From positions 11,036,001 through 11,100,000 of the forward strand of contig NZ_CP192063.1 in NCBI RefSeq assembly GCF_050942425.1: a stretch of 64,000 nt of DNA, written 5' to 3'. The position numbers were made by a program, and so were the translations under genes. Positions within the stretch are counted from its first letter, which is position 1, and each line of letters starts with the position of its first letter. This DNA is from Actinoallomurus sp050942425 (lineage in GTDB: Bacteria; Actinomycetota; Actinomycetes; Streptosporangiales; Streptosporangiaceae). The notes beneath the pieces are model-generated. The model saw nothing but the letters and a program-made list of their open reading frames with translations, ran no database searches and was not told the origin of the DNA. This document shows positions 34,605-43,227 of the stretch, in pieces.

Positions 34605-34743
34605 AGGAACCCGCTTCTTGAACCGTCCATAGAGTCTGAGACTTCAGCGCCGCACCGGCCCGGCGTACACAACCGTAGGTCTGCTGAAATATCAGCCCCA
34701 GCAGGCGCGCACAAGTTCGCGTCGACCTGCGGCTTTACCGTTG
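34605..34743 (+). promoter_or_regulatory. Leader of array 3
   Basis: Near-identical to leader 2 (about 4 changes). It runs directly into a shortened first repeat: after TTACCGTTG comes GATGTCGCCCC instead of GTCCTCATCGCCCC. Confidence 0.85.
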
Positions 34744-36047
34744 GATGTCGCCCCTGCGAGGGGTCGCAACGCCGATCACCTACCCAGCGGACTACACGCC
34801 GCGTTCGGTGATGTCGCCCCTGCGAGGGGTCGCAACGCCTGGGTGATGTCGTGTTCGGTGAACATTTCCATCGCGTCCTCATCGACCCTGCCAGGGGTCT
34901 CAACATGAGGTACCGCCATGAGGTGCCGTCGTGACGAGGGAGTCCTCATCGCCCCTGCGAGGGGTCGCAACAACACGAACCGGTAGAGCGTCTGCGCGGC
35001 CGCCCGGGTCCTCATCGACCCTGCGAGGGGTCGCAACATCCGGTGCCAGATGCACATCTGCGCGACGTCGTAGTCCTCATCGACCCTGCGAGGGGTCGCA
35101 ACTCGACGCTGATCTTCCCTTGGGTAATTCCCCCCTCTGGTCCTCATCGACCCTGCGAGGGGCCGCAACACCGGAGCGCCGATTGCAAGGCTCCTGGCCA
35201 GCTGTGTCCTCATCGACCCTGCGAGGGGTCGCAACATCGCGGCCACCGAGGTATGGCGCGAGGTCATGGACCGGTCCTCATCGCCCCTGCGAGGGGTCGC
35301 AACACTGGGTCATCGTCGGCGGCGAGTCCGGCCCGCGCGCCCGTCCTCATCGCCCCTGCGAGGGGTCGCAACGTCTCCTTCTGTGGCTGCCCGCCGCCGG
35401 CAAGCTGGTCCTCATCGACCCTGCGAGGGGTCGCAACATCGCAACCGCTCCCGGTTCGGCCGCCAAGCCAACCGAGTCCTCATCGACCCTGCGAGGGGTC
35501 GCAACAGAATCTGCCGATAGGTCTCGCGCCAGACCCGATCGGGTCCTCATCGACCCTGCGAGGGGTCGCAACAGCCGCCGCAAAAGCGCCATGGCGAGCA
35601 GAGCGGGTGTCCTCATCGACCCTGCGAGGGGTCGCAACTTCCTGCTCGGCAAGGACGCCTGGGGCAAGCTCGACGTGTCCTCATCGACCCTCCGAGGGGT
35701 CGCAACATCGTGTGCCGGGACGCGACCGGAAGCGTGACGTTCCCGGGTCCTCATCGACCCTGCGAGGGGTCGCAACAGATCCGCGACGGGCAAAGACTGC
35801 TCCGCCCCTACCGTGTCGTCATCGCCCCTGCGAGGGATCGCAACATCATCCGTACCAGCAGGACGGCGCCGATGATGGTCTCGTCCTCATCGACCCTGCG
35901 AGGGGTCGCAACCGTACGGCGCGGGGCCGGCTGCTGTCCGGACCACGCGGTCCTCATCGACCCTACGAGGGGTCGCAACACGCTGTACGACACCCTCATG
36001 GCCGTGAAGCGGATGGAGTCCTCATCGACCCTGCGAGGGGTCGCGAG
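34744..36047 (+). CRISPR. CRISPR array 3, type I-B, about 20 repeats
   Basis: About 20 repeats. The first two (34744, 34810) lack the 5' end and read GATGTCGCCCCTGCG; most others have GTCCTCATCGACCCT plus GCGAGGGGTCGCAAC, while 34942, 35274, 35343 and 35815 carry the GCCCC form of array 2. The last unit (36018) loses its 3' end. An I-E-like array starts 13 bp further on. Confidence 0.96.
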
Positions 36048-36059
36048 GGGCCGTCTGGG

Positions 36060-36642
36060 GACCATCCCCGCGCGGGCGCGGGGCCGACTTGTTCCGGCCC
36101 TGCTCGTAGCGCTTGATGCTGGACCATCCCCGCGGGCGCGGGGGCGACGCGGCAATCGCGATGATGACCAAGCCGATGGGGAGACCATCCCCGCGGACGC
36201 GGGGCCGACCCTTACCGGCGCCGCCGGTGGGCTTGGGGCGGGAACCATCCCCGCGGGCGTGGGGCCGACGGTCTGTCCGCGGGTCTGCTCGTGGCCTTGG
36301 GCGAACCATCCCCGCGGGCGCGGGGCCGACAGCCTCCCTCTGGCGATAGTCCTCGATCGCCATCGAACCATCCCCGCGGGCGCGGGGCCGACGCGAGCGG
36401 GCCGGGCCCCCAGGTTTTTCCGCCCGAACCATCCCCGCGGGCGCGGGGCCGACCTCGCCGTCGCCGTCGCGCAGACGACCGTGCCGGAACCATCCCCGCA
36501 GGCGCCCGCGGGGATGGTTCGGTCTTCTGGATCGCCGCCCAGTTCTCGACGTGGTCGGCCCCGCGCCCGTGGGGATGGTTCCCGATTTCGCCGTTGCCCG
36601 TGGGTCCGTGGTCCGTCGGCCCCGCCCCCGCAGGGATCGTTC
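36060..36642. CRISPR. Orphan I-E-like array with internal inversion
   Basis: Seven units read GAACCATCCCCGCG plus GGCGCGGGGCCGAC on the plus strand with period 60-61 bp (36060 to 36453). The eighth (36487) runs head-to-head into an inverted half unit, and two further units (36554, 36615) are in the opposite orientation. The repeat family is that of actinobacterial type I-E, with no I-E cas genes in the window. Confidence 0.9.
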
Positions 36643-36661
36643 ATACTTAACGATCACCGCG

Positions 36662-37366
36662 TCAGATGGACGAGCCATCAGATGTGGGAAGCAGAGCGAG
36701 CGCACCGGCAAGGCCGGCATTCTTGACCAGACGCCCCCACCGGGCACTCCGATTAAAGCGTTTTCCGATGACTGCTCCCCCGGGCAGCTCACCGTTCTCA
36801 GCACGATAGGCCAAGGCCCAATGCCATGCCTCCCGCTGTAGGCCCCTTCGGAGGTCAAGCACGCCCGAGGCGTCATCTCCGTACGCCTCCGGCACAGACT
36901 CGCCCGCCACAGTTTCCGGCCCCGCACTTTCTGCCTCGGAGTCGGCTGGTCCGGCTGGATCCAACAGGCGCATCCGTAGCTGGTCCTGGAGAAGGTGATA
37001 GGCACCGACGAAGGCGAACGAGGGCCACGCGGCGATCACACGGCCGGCCACCGTGGGCTCGGCGACCTCGACATTTGCTGCCAGGCTCGCCAGGCTTCCG
37101 ACGATGAGCAGCGTCCACGGCAGCCACGGGACGCTGACACCGGCCCTGCCGGCCAGCAGCACGGACATCGATGATGCTACGACCATCCCGTCGACGCTGA
37201 GCGGGATCAGCGTCGCGTTCAGCGACGTCTCACCGTGGCGGAGGGCGAGTTCGTGCATGTGGCCGAAGCTCACCACCGCCGCGATCAGCGCCAGGAATAC
37301 CACGCTGACCGTGGTCGTCCGGCGAATGCACAGGTCAGCCGCGCACCGCGAGGAATGATGCTGCAT
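36662..37366 (-). CDS. DUF2637 membrane protein, copy A
   Basis: 234 aa from the ATG at 37366 (MQHHSSRCAADLCIRR); longer in-frame starts are not conserved in copy B. Four membrane segments: TTVSVVFLALIAAVVSFGHM, LIPLSVDGMVVASSMSVLLA, LPWTLLIVGSLASLAANVEV and VIAAWPSFAFVGAYHLL. DUF2637 (SpdA-like) proteins belong to actinomycete conjugative and integrative elements. The C-terminal part is soluble with a possible winged helix (GGAVIGKRFNRSARWGRLVK). It lies downstream of a serine recombinase; the same pair recurs at 59036-61380. Confidence 0.85.
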   Translation of the reverse strand: MQHHSSRCAADLCIRRTTTVSVVFLALIAAVVSFGHMHELALRHGETSLNATLIPLSVDGMVVASSMSVLLAGRAGVSVPWLPWTLLIVGSLASLAANVEVAEPTVAGRVIAAWPSFAFVGAYHLLQDQLRMRLLDPAGPADSEAESAGPETVAGESVPEAYGDDASGVLDLRRGLQREAWHWALAYRAENGELPGGAVIGKRFNRSARWGRLVKNAGLAGALALLPTSDGSSI

Positions 37367-37563
37367 CGCGGTCACCGCCGACGGAGGGGGAGGTCGGCGG
37401 GAAGGATCATGGGCCCCGGGGTCCAGTCTCGGACACACAGTTTGTACATGTCCGGCCGTATCCGGGCATGACGAAGCGCCATCGCGTGCCCGGCCTTCGG
37501 CTGGGCACACGAGCGTAGGTACCGCCTCAGGTTCCTCCTTCCGGCGCTGCGGCGGCTCGAGTG

Positions 37564-39015
37564 TCAAGGTGCGTGGTCGACGGTGATCTTCACTCCCTCC
37601 CAAGCGTCTGCCCGCAGGCTGCGGGTTTCGGGGTCATAGGTCAGCGTGATCGTCTCCGCCCGCAAGTGGCCGATGACGTCAGCGGTATTGGGCGGTCCGC
37701 ATGCGGGATCCGGCCCGACCAGGAGGATGTACAGCGCCGGCAGGTGCGCCAGGACGCATTCCTCGCGGATGTAGAGGTTCTTCGGCCGCTCGGCGTCTGC
37801 TTTGGAAGCACTGGTGCGGCCGTGCCGACAGCGGTACGCCGCCCGGTTGTTCGACCAGCACGACTCCATGCGACGCCCGCAGGTCCCGCACCGCAGCAGC
37901 CCCGCCAACCGGTAACAGCGATCCGGATCGGGACTGCCTCGCGGAGCACGGATGCTCTGCACCGCGACGAAGTCGGCTTCACTGACCAGAGCCGGGTGCG
38001 CGGGCCGGGCGGAGATCACCCAGCCATCGGGCAGGTTCCACCGCTGCACCTGCCGATGCCCCAGCCCGGTGTTGGCCGGATCGATCAGATCATGGTCGGT
38101 GGGTTGGCGGTTCCACACCTGCCGCCCCGTGTAACGGGGGTTGGCCAAGATGCTCCGCACCGTCGTGTGCGTCCACTCCCGCCCCGTTCGGTGGGCGTTT
38201 CGCTTCGGATCGGCCGCCGACGGGCACGGGATCTCCGCGTCATTCAGCGCCCGGGCGATCCGGGCGACGCTGTGCCCGGCCAGCCGCTGAGCGAAGATCC
38301 ACTTCACGATAGGCGCCGTCTCCGGGTCCGGTTCCAGCCGGTGAGCCCGCCGTCCCCAGGCCGCGTGTGCCCGGTTCGGATGCGGGCCTGCGTCCGCCAG
38401 CCGGTAGCCGTAGGGTGGCCGGCCGCCCAGATACCGGCCCTGCTCTCGAGCCTGGGTGGCCATCGCCGTGGTCACCCGGATCCGGGTCCGAGTGATCTCC
38501 CGCTTTGACTGGATGCCCAGAGACGTCATCAGTTGCTCGTGGTCTTCGGCTGCAAAGTCGATCCGGCCGCCGGCCTCCGGCATCCACAACTGCACACCAT
38601 AATGCTCGAACAACGGCACCATCAGACTGAACTGATTGCCATAAAACGCCCGCTCGTACTCCCCCACCACGATCGCGTCGAACGCGCGATCCGGGTCCGC
38701 CATCGCCGCCACCAACGCCGCGGATTCCGGCCGCCGCGCCCACGGAAGCACCCGGCTCTGCCCCACGTCGAAGAACTCCGCCACAATCCGGCCGTATCCG
38801 CCGACCAGCGCGCTGGCCTGAGCCCGCTGCCGCGCCCACGAGGTTTCCGGATCTTGACGGTCCTCCGTCGACACCCGCCCGTAAAAAGCGAACCGCAGTC
38901 CGCCCATACGTGACTCCGCCACCGGCCGATTTCCCGAGCGCTCAACCCAGGCCAACAGCATGTCGCTGCCCGTGTCCCCACCCGTCTCCAGCGGTACAGT
39001 CCGCACAGTCGGCAT
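37564..39015 (-). CDS. Large serine recombinase, copy A
   Basis: 483 aa from the ATG at 39015, matching the start of copy B. N-terminal resolvase domain with the nucleophile in FAFYGRVSTEDRQ (S49) and VGEYERAFYG; then the recombinase domain (GGRPPYGYRL, VRSILANPRYTGRQVWNRQ) and a zinc ribbon (CGTCGRRMESCW...CRH). Such enzymes integrate and excise mobile DNA. It is close to the protein at 59929-61380, near 90 percent identical by eye. The 250 bp upstream is AT-rich and partly conserved between copies, the best place to look for attachment sites. Confidence 0.93.
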   Translation of the reverse strand: MPTVRTVPLETGGDTGSDMLLAWVERSGNRPVAESRMGGLRFAFYGRVSTEDRQDPETSWARQRAQASALVGGYGRIVAEFFDVGQSRVLPWARRPESAALVAAMADPDRAFDAIVVGEYERAFYGNQFSLMVPLFEHYGVQLWMPEAGGRIDFAAEDHEQLMTSLGIQSKREITRTRIRVTTAMATQAREQGRYLGGRPPYGYRLADAGPHPNRAHAAWGRRAHRLEPDPETAPIVKWIFAQRLAGHSVARIARALNDAEIPCPSAADPKRNAHRTGREWTHTTVRSILANPRYTGRQVWNRQPTDHDLIDPANTGLGHRQVQRWNLPDGWVISARPAHPALVSEADFVAVQSIRAPRGSPDPDRCYRLAGLLRCGTCGRRMESCWSNNRAAYRCRHGRTSASKADAERPKNLYIREECVLAHLPALYILLVGPDPACGPPNTADVIGHLRAETITLTYDPETRSLRADAWEGVKITVDHAP

Positions 39016-39270
39016 GGCCAGCCCTCCTGCCACAGCCGGAATAATTCGATTTCCAGCATGCAACACGTCCACGATTCACAAATGGCGAACAGCGAAGTTA
39101 TCCGCATCCCGCGGTCAATCCATGGGGCCCGAATTGCTAAATTTCAATCATCTTAAGCATTCGAAGTGCCATTATGCTATACGTACGAATATGCCGACTT
39201 TCTCGCTGTAACGCCGGCGACTGTCGCGAGTGATGCCGACGAGCTGATCCCGGCATGCTACGGCTGAGGC

Positions 39271-39645
39271 TCACTCGACCGGGTCGGCACCGGACCAGAT
39301 CGTCTCGAAGGCGTAGATGAGGCACTGGGCCAGGGCGGGATGCTCGATGACGATGTTGGTCGTGGACGCCGAGCCCGCCACCGGATCGCGCAGGGATATC
39401 ACGACGCGGGTGCCGTCGACGATCCACATCCGCATGAGCACGCCGAGGGCGGCCCGTACCCCCTCTCCCGGCGCGGTGTACCGACGGATGTCGGCGAGGA
39501 GGTCCGGTTCGTCGAAGGCGGCGCGTTCGTAGATGCACCGCACGCCTCCGCCCGACCGGGTGAGCCGCCGGATCGTGGCCAGGCCAGCGGTGTTGTCGTC
39601 CATGACGTGTGGGAGTTTGGCGACCGCGAAGATCTCCCGCAGCAC
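39271..39645 (-). pseudogene. Effector-domain remnant of a TrmB/LuxR-type regulator
   Basis: The product TAGLATIRRLTRSGGGVRCI YERAAFDEP, RRYTAPGEGVRAALGVLMRM WIVDG and IVIEHPALAQCLIYAFETIW matches the sensor domain that precedes the LuxR HTH in many actinomycete regulators, but the frame ends where the HTH should begin, and coding-like sequence upstream (DELTCDPIALDLLGTLADD) lacks a start. It is probably a decayed gene; a stand-alone sensor protein is possible. Confidence 0.5.
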
Positions 39646-39804
39646 CTCGGCCTGATCGTCGGCGAGGGTACCAAGGAGATCCAGCGCAATGGGATCGCAC
39701 GTCAGCTCATCAGGAGAGGCGGCCTCGACGCCTGAACGGCCGCTGTCCGGCGCTCCGGGTCGTCGACCAACAGTGGCCTGACCGAGGCGGCACGACTACA
39801 CGAT

Positions 39805-41142
39805 GTGAGGATGTGGCCGTGCGGGGGCGCCACGACCATGGTGTGCATGCGTGGCTCGTGGCTAGGCCATCGCGGCGCACTCGCCGACTGGGAGGTACGG
39901 GTTACCGAACGCCTCGCACGACTGCGGCCGGTGCCGATCCGAGCCCGCTCGACCGTGGTGGAGATCGTCCGGCTCACCGTGACGGCAATCGTGGCCTATC
40001 TGTTCGCGTCGATGGTCCTGAGGAACCCGAGGCCGGTGCTCGCCCCGCTCACCGCTCTCCTCGTGCTCCGGGCGTCCACGTACCAGACCCTCCGTAGCGC
40101 TTCGAAACGCGTCATCAGCGTGGTGGCCGGTGTGCTCGTCGCGGTGGCTCTCGTGGAGATCCTGGGATTCACCTGGTGGAGCCTGGGTGTGGCGATCGGA
40201 TCGTCGCTCGTGTTCGGCCACCTCCTGCGCCTGGGCGATCACATTCTGGAGGTCCCGATCAGCGCGATGCTCATCCTGTCGCTGGACACGAGCGTCGCCG
40301 CGCACGAACGGGTCGTCGACACCCTCATCGGCGCGGGCACGGGCCTGTTGGCGGGGTTCGTCACCTCCCCCGTACGGCTGGAGCCGGCGGAAGAGGCGAT
40401 CGAGGAGCTCGGCCGGCGCCTGGCGGACGAACTGGAGCGGATGGCCGGCGGCCTCAAGGAGCAGCCGAGCCACGACGTGGTCGTCGGATGGCTCAGACGG
40501 ACCCGGGAACTGGACCGTGAGATCCATCACGTGGATCGGGCCCTGGAAGAGGCCGAGGAGAGCCTCATGCTCAACCCGCGCGCGCTGCGCGTCCGCCGCG
40601 GGGTCACACTGCGCAGCGGCCTGGAAACGCTCGAGCACACGGCGGTCATCGTCCGGGCGATCGCGCGCTCGCTCGTCGACCATACCCGCCGTGCCGACCG
40701 CGACGATCCGATGTGGGACGAGCGCGTACGCGGCGACCTCGCGGCGGCGCTGTGCGAACTGGCCGCAGGGGTGCGGACGTACGGGCGTCTGGTACGGCGG
40801 AACGTCGATGAGGATTTCACGCGTCTGGTACCCGAACTGGAGCGGCGTCTCTCCGCTGCCGGCCGGCGGCGTAACCGGCTCGCTCATCTTCTGCGCACGG
40901 ACGCGGCCGACTGGCATCTTCACGGCGAGCTGGTGGCGCATCTCGACAGGCTCATCGACGAACTACTGCCCGAGCACCTTATGCGAGCGCGCCGGCGCCG
41001 AGGGACCGGACGCCTGCGGCATCCGTTCCGGAGTGTCGTCCGGAAGCCGTACCACATGAGGCCTCCTCGTACGGCGTCCGGGAGGCGGAGCCCGGAGGAG
41101 CCGGGAACGAAGGTCCGGTCGGGTCGATCGCACCGCCAGTAG
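39805..41142 (+). CDS. FUSC/aromatic acid exporter-like membrane protein
   Basis: Up to 445 aa; the start is uncertain (GTG 39805, ATG 39838 or ATG 39847, none with a good ribosome site). Hydrophobic N-terminal half: IVRLTVTAIVAYLFASMVL, PVLAPLTALLVLRASTYQTL, VISVVAGVLVAVALVEILGF and VPISAMLILSLDTSVAAHE with a closing ATLIGAGTG-like segment (VDTLIGAGTGLLAGFVTSPV), as in FUSC/ArAE transporters. The C-terminal half is a long charged helical cytoplasmic domain. Likely exports small aromatic or toxic compounds. It stands alone between the recombinase module and regulators. Confidence 0.75.
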   Translation: MRMWPCGGATTMVCMRGSWLGHRGALADWEVRVTERLARLRPVPIRARSTVVEIVRLTVTAIVAYLFASMVLRNPRPVLAPLTALLVLRASTYQTLRSASKRVISVVAGVLVAVALVEILGFTWWSLGVAIGSSLVFGHLLRLGDHILEVPISAMLILSLDTSVAAHERVVDTLIGAGTGLLAGFVTSPVRLEPAEEAIEELGRRLADELERMAGGLKEQPSHDVVVGWLRRTRELDREIHHVDRALEEAEESLMLNPRALRVRRGVTLRSGLETLEHTAVIVRAIARSLVDHTRRADRDDPMWDERVRGDLAAALCELAAGVRTYGRLVRRNVDEDFTRLVPELERRLSAAGRRRNRLAHLLRTDAADWHLHGELVAHLDRLIDELLPEHLMRARRRRGTGRLRHPFRSVVRKPYHMRPPRTASGRRSPEEPGTKVRSGRSHRQ

Positions 41143-41264
41143 GTGCCCTTCAGAGCGGATCTCGGAGATTGAGACCGAGCGGCATGATCCGTGAACGACC
41201 CGCGTTCCCGGCGCCGGGGCGGGCAGGCGGGCGCCGGGACCCACACCGGGCCCGTGGGACGGGT

Positions 41265-42959
41265 TCACCGGTCCGGTTCGGCGCGCAGGGCCCTGAGGAC
41301 CTGCCAGGCGCGTGTGGCCAGCTGAAGGTTGAAGCAGACGTCCGGGTCGCCGAGGTCGTGCCCGGAGATCTCGCTGATCCGATGAATCCGGTACTTGAGG
41401 GTGCTCCGGTGGATCGCCAGGGCCGTAGTGGTGGCCGTATACCCGCGGCCGTATTGGAGGTAACGGCTCAAGGTCGGTACCAGGGCCGTTCCCCGGTCAT
41501 CGTCGTAGTCGAGCAGGGCGCCCAGCCATTCGCGTACGAACCGTTCGACACCCGTTTGATCTTCGATCTCCGTGAGCAACCGGTAGGCGCCGAGGCGGTC
41601 GAACTCGACGATGTGCGCCTCATACCCGGAAACGGACTGGAGCCGCAGCGCCATCTGGGCCTCGTGGCAGGAACGCGAGAAGTACGCCGGTTCTCTGTAC
41701 TCTCCGCCGACACCGATCCGGCAGTCTCCGCCGCCGAGCCCGCGACGGATCGCCGTGCGGAAGTGTGACCATGACCGGTCGGCGTCCGAGAAGACGACGA
41801 TGTCCCGGCTGCGGAGGGCGACCAGCGAGCCGACGCCGGTGTCGTGCGCCGCGTTCCTTACAGCCCGCAGAAACTCCTCGTCGGCCGTGTCAGAGGAGCT
41901 CGCCGCTACCACGACGGCCCGATGCGGGCGCCTCAGGTCATACCCGAGCGCCTCGGCCCGCGCCAGTACGGCCCTCAGGTCCGCGCCGGAGATCAGTCCG
42001 TCGACCAGTTCATCGCTGAGATGCCGGTCGGCCGCCGCGAGCTTGTTCAGATGGACGAGCTGGGCCGTTAGCACGGTCGCGGCCTGTTGGAGAGCACTGA
42101 ACTCCGACCGGCCGGCGCCGCCATCGGGGTCGAGAAGGACGAGGGCGCCCAGCACGTGCCCGCTCGGGCCCGCCGGCATGATGACTCTGTCGCGACGCCG
42201 GATCGGCCAGGCGGCCCGGGCGGCCGTCCGCAGCACCTCCTCTCGGGAGGCGTGTTCCTCTTCGGGGTAGGGGTCCGGCCGGCCGGAACCGGCCCACGCG
42301 CGAAGGTTCCCCTGGCGGTCTTCGACCGCGATCGAGTAACCGGTGAGTTCGTGCAGAGCCTCGGCGATGCCGGCCGGCCCCGCTCCCGCCGCGGCCACCG
42401 TCATGAGGCGCTCGTGGATGTCGGTCTCGCACTCCAGCGCGGCGACGGTCTCGGCCAGCGCCGTGTTGGCGATGCGCAGCTGCTCCGCGTCGGCGCGCTG
42501 GCAGACGCGCCGGCGCGCATGAGCGATCGCGATCCCGGCCTGCTGGGCCAAGATCCGCATCAGGAACTGAGCGTCGGACGAGGGCTCCTTGGCCGCGCCG
42601 ACCACGAGGTAGCCCAGGTGGTCGTCGAGGCTGCGCAGTGGATAGGCCCACGCCCAGCCCTCGCCCGGTACGGCGACCGGGCCGCCCGCCGCCGTGAGCA
42701 CCGCGAGCTGCACCTCGAGATCATCATGAGCGCGGCCTTCGGCGACGGCGTCGCGGACGTCATGCCAGCCGATGTCGATGAGAAAGGCGCCGTGGGAGCG
42801 GCAGCGCCCCAATGTGGGGACCGACGTCACGGCCAGGTCGAGGATGTGGCCCTGATCATCTGTCTCGGCCATCACCATGGACAGGACGAGCAGCGAGCGC
42901 ACTCCGGAGACCTGATCCCATCGTGCCAGGCCGGCGGGAGGATCTGGGAGGACGGCCAT
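41265..42959 (-). CDS. PucR/CdaR-type transcriptional regulator
   Basis: 564 aa. The N-terminal two thirds hold GAF-like sensor segments (FLMRILAQQAGIAIAHARRR and ALHELTGYSIAVEDRQGNLR); the C-terminus has RYLQYGRGYTATTTALAIHR followed by STLKYRIHRISEISGHDL, the PucR-family helix-turn-helix. Such proteins sense small molecules and control nearby operons. It is transcribed away from the LuxR gene, sharing an intergenic region of 268 bp. The ligand is unknown. Confidence 0.88.
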   Translation of the reverse strand: MAVLPDPPAGLARWDQVSGVRSLLVLSMVMAETDDQGHILDLAVTSVPTLGRCRSHGAFLIDIGWHDVRDAVAEGRAHDDLEVQLAVLTAAGGPVAVPGEGWAWAYPLRSLDDHLGYLVVGAAKEPSSDAQFLMRILAQQAGIAIAHARRRVCQRADAEQLRIANTALAETVAALECETDIHERLMTVAAAGAGPAGIAEALHELTGYSIAVEDRQGNLRAWAGSGRPDPYPEEEHASREEVLRTAARAAWPIRRRDRVIMPAGPSGHVLGALVLLDPDGGAGRSEFSALQQAATVLTAQLVHLNKLAAADRHLSDELVDGLISGADLRAVLARAEALGYDLRRPHRAVVVAASSSDTADEEFLRAVRNAAHDTGVGSLVALRSRDIVVFSDADRSWSHFRTAIRRGLGGGDCRIGVGGEYREPAYFSRSCHEAQMALRLQSVSGYEAHIVEFDRLGAYRLLTEIEDQTGVERFVREWLGALLDYDDDRGTALVPTLSRYLQYGRGYTATTTALAIHRSTLKYRIHRISEISGHDLGDPDVCFNLQLATRAWQVLRALRAEPDR

Positions 42960-43227
42960 CTCTACCCCCGCGAGGCCGTCCGTGCCGGATCGGCGACGTG
43001 CCCTTGGTGACCGGGCCTGGTCGCGGAGCGGAACGTGCCTTTACCTGCCATTTTCTCCCCATCAAAGATACGGGTGGCGGCCGGCGCGGCCATCCTGGGG
43101 GGACCATTCGACCGGCCCGGGCCTGCCCCAACAGGACAAGGTCGTGCCTTCATGACCGGCCGGGGCGGCCGATATTCGGTCCTGCCATGACCTGGTTTTC
43201 GTCAGATCCGCGCCGCAACCTGGTCTT

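Larger units (their letters stand above)
34310..34745 (+). repeat. Duplicated block: cas1 tail, cas2 and leader
   Basis: About 436 bp matching 30779-31214 at a constant offset of 3531 bp, with about 5 mismatches, none in cas2. The left edge is within the last codons of cas1, the right edge just before the first repeat. Confidence 0.95.

Noticed and set aside
31219..36050. Long frames through arrays 2 and 3 (HRPCEGSQ, SSPLRGVAT repeats)
   Set aside because: Same artefact of repeat translation in the other arrays.
20578..36642. Self-targeting spacers against genes of this window
   Set aside because: No full spacer match was seen by eye apart from the partial match of the crRNA-like unit; a computed search would be needed to exclude it.
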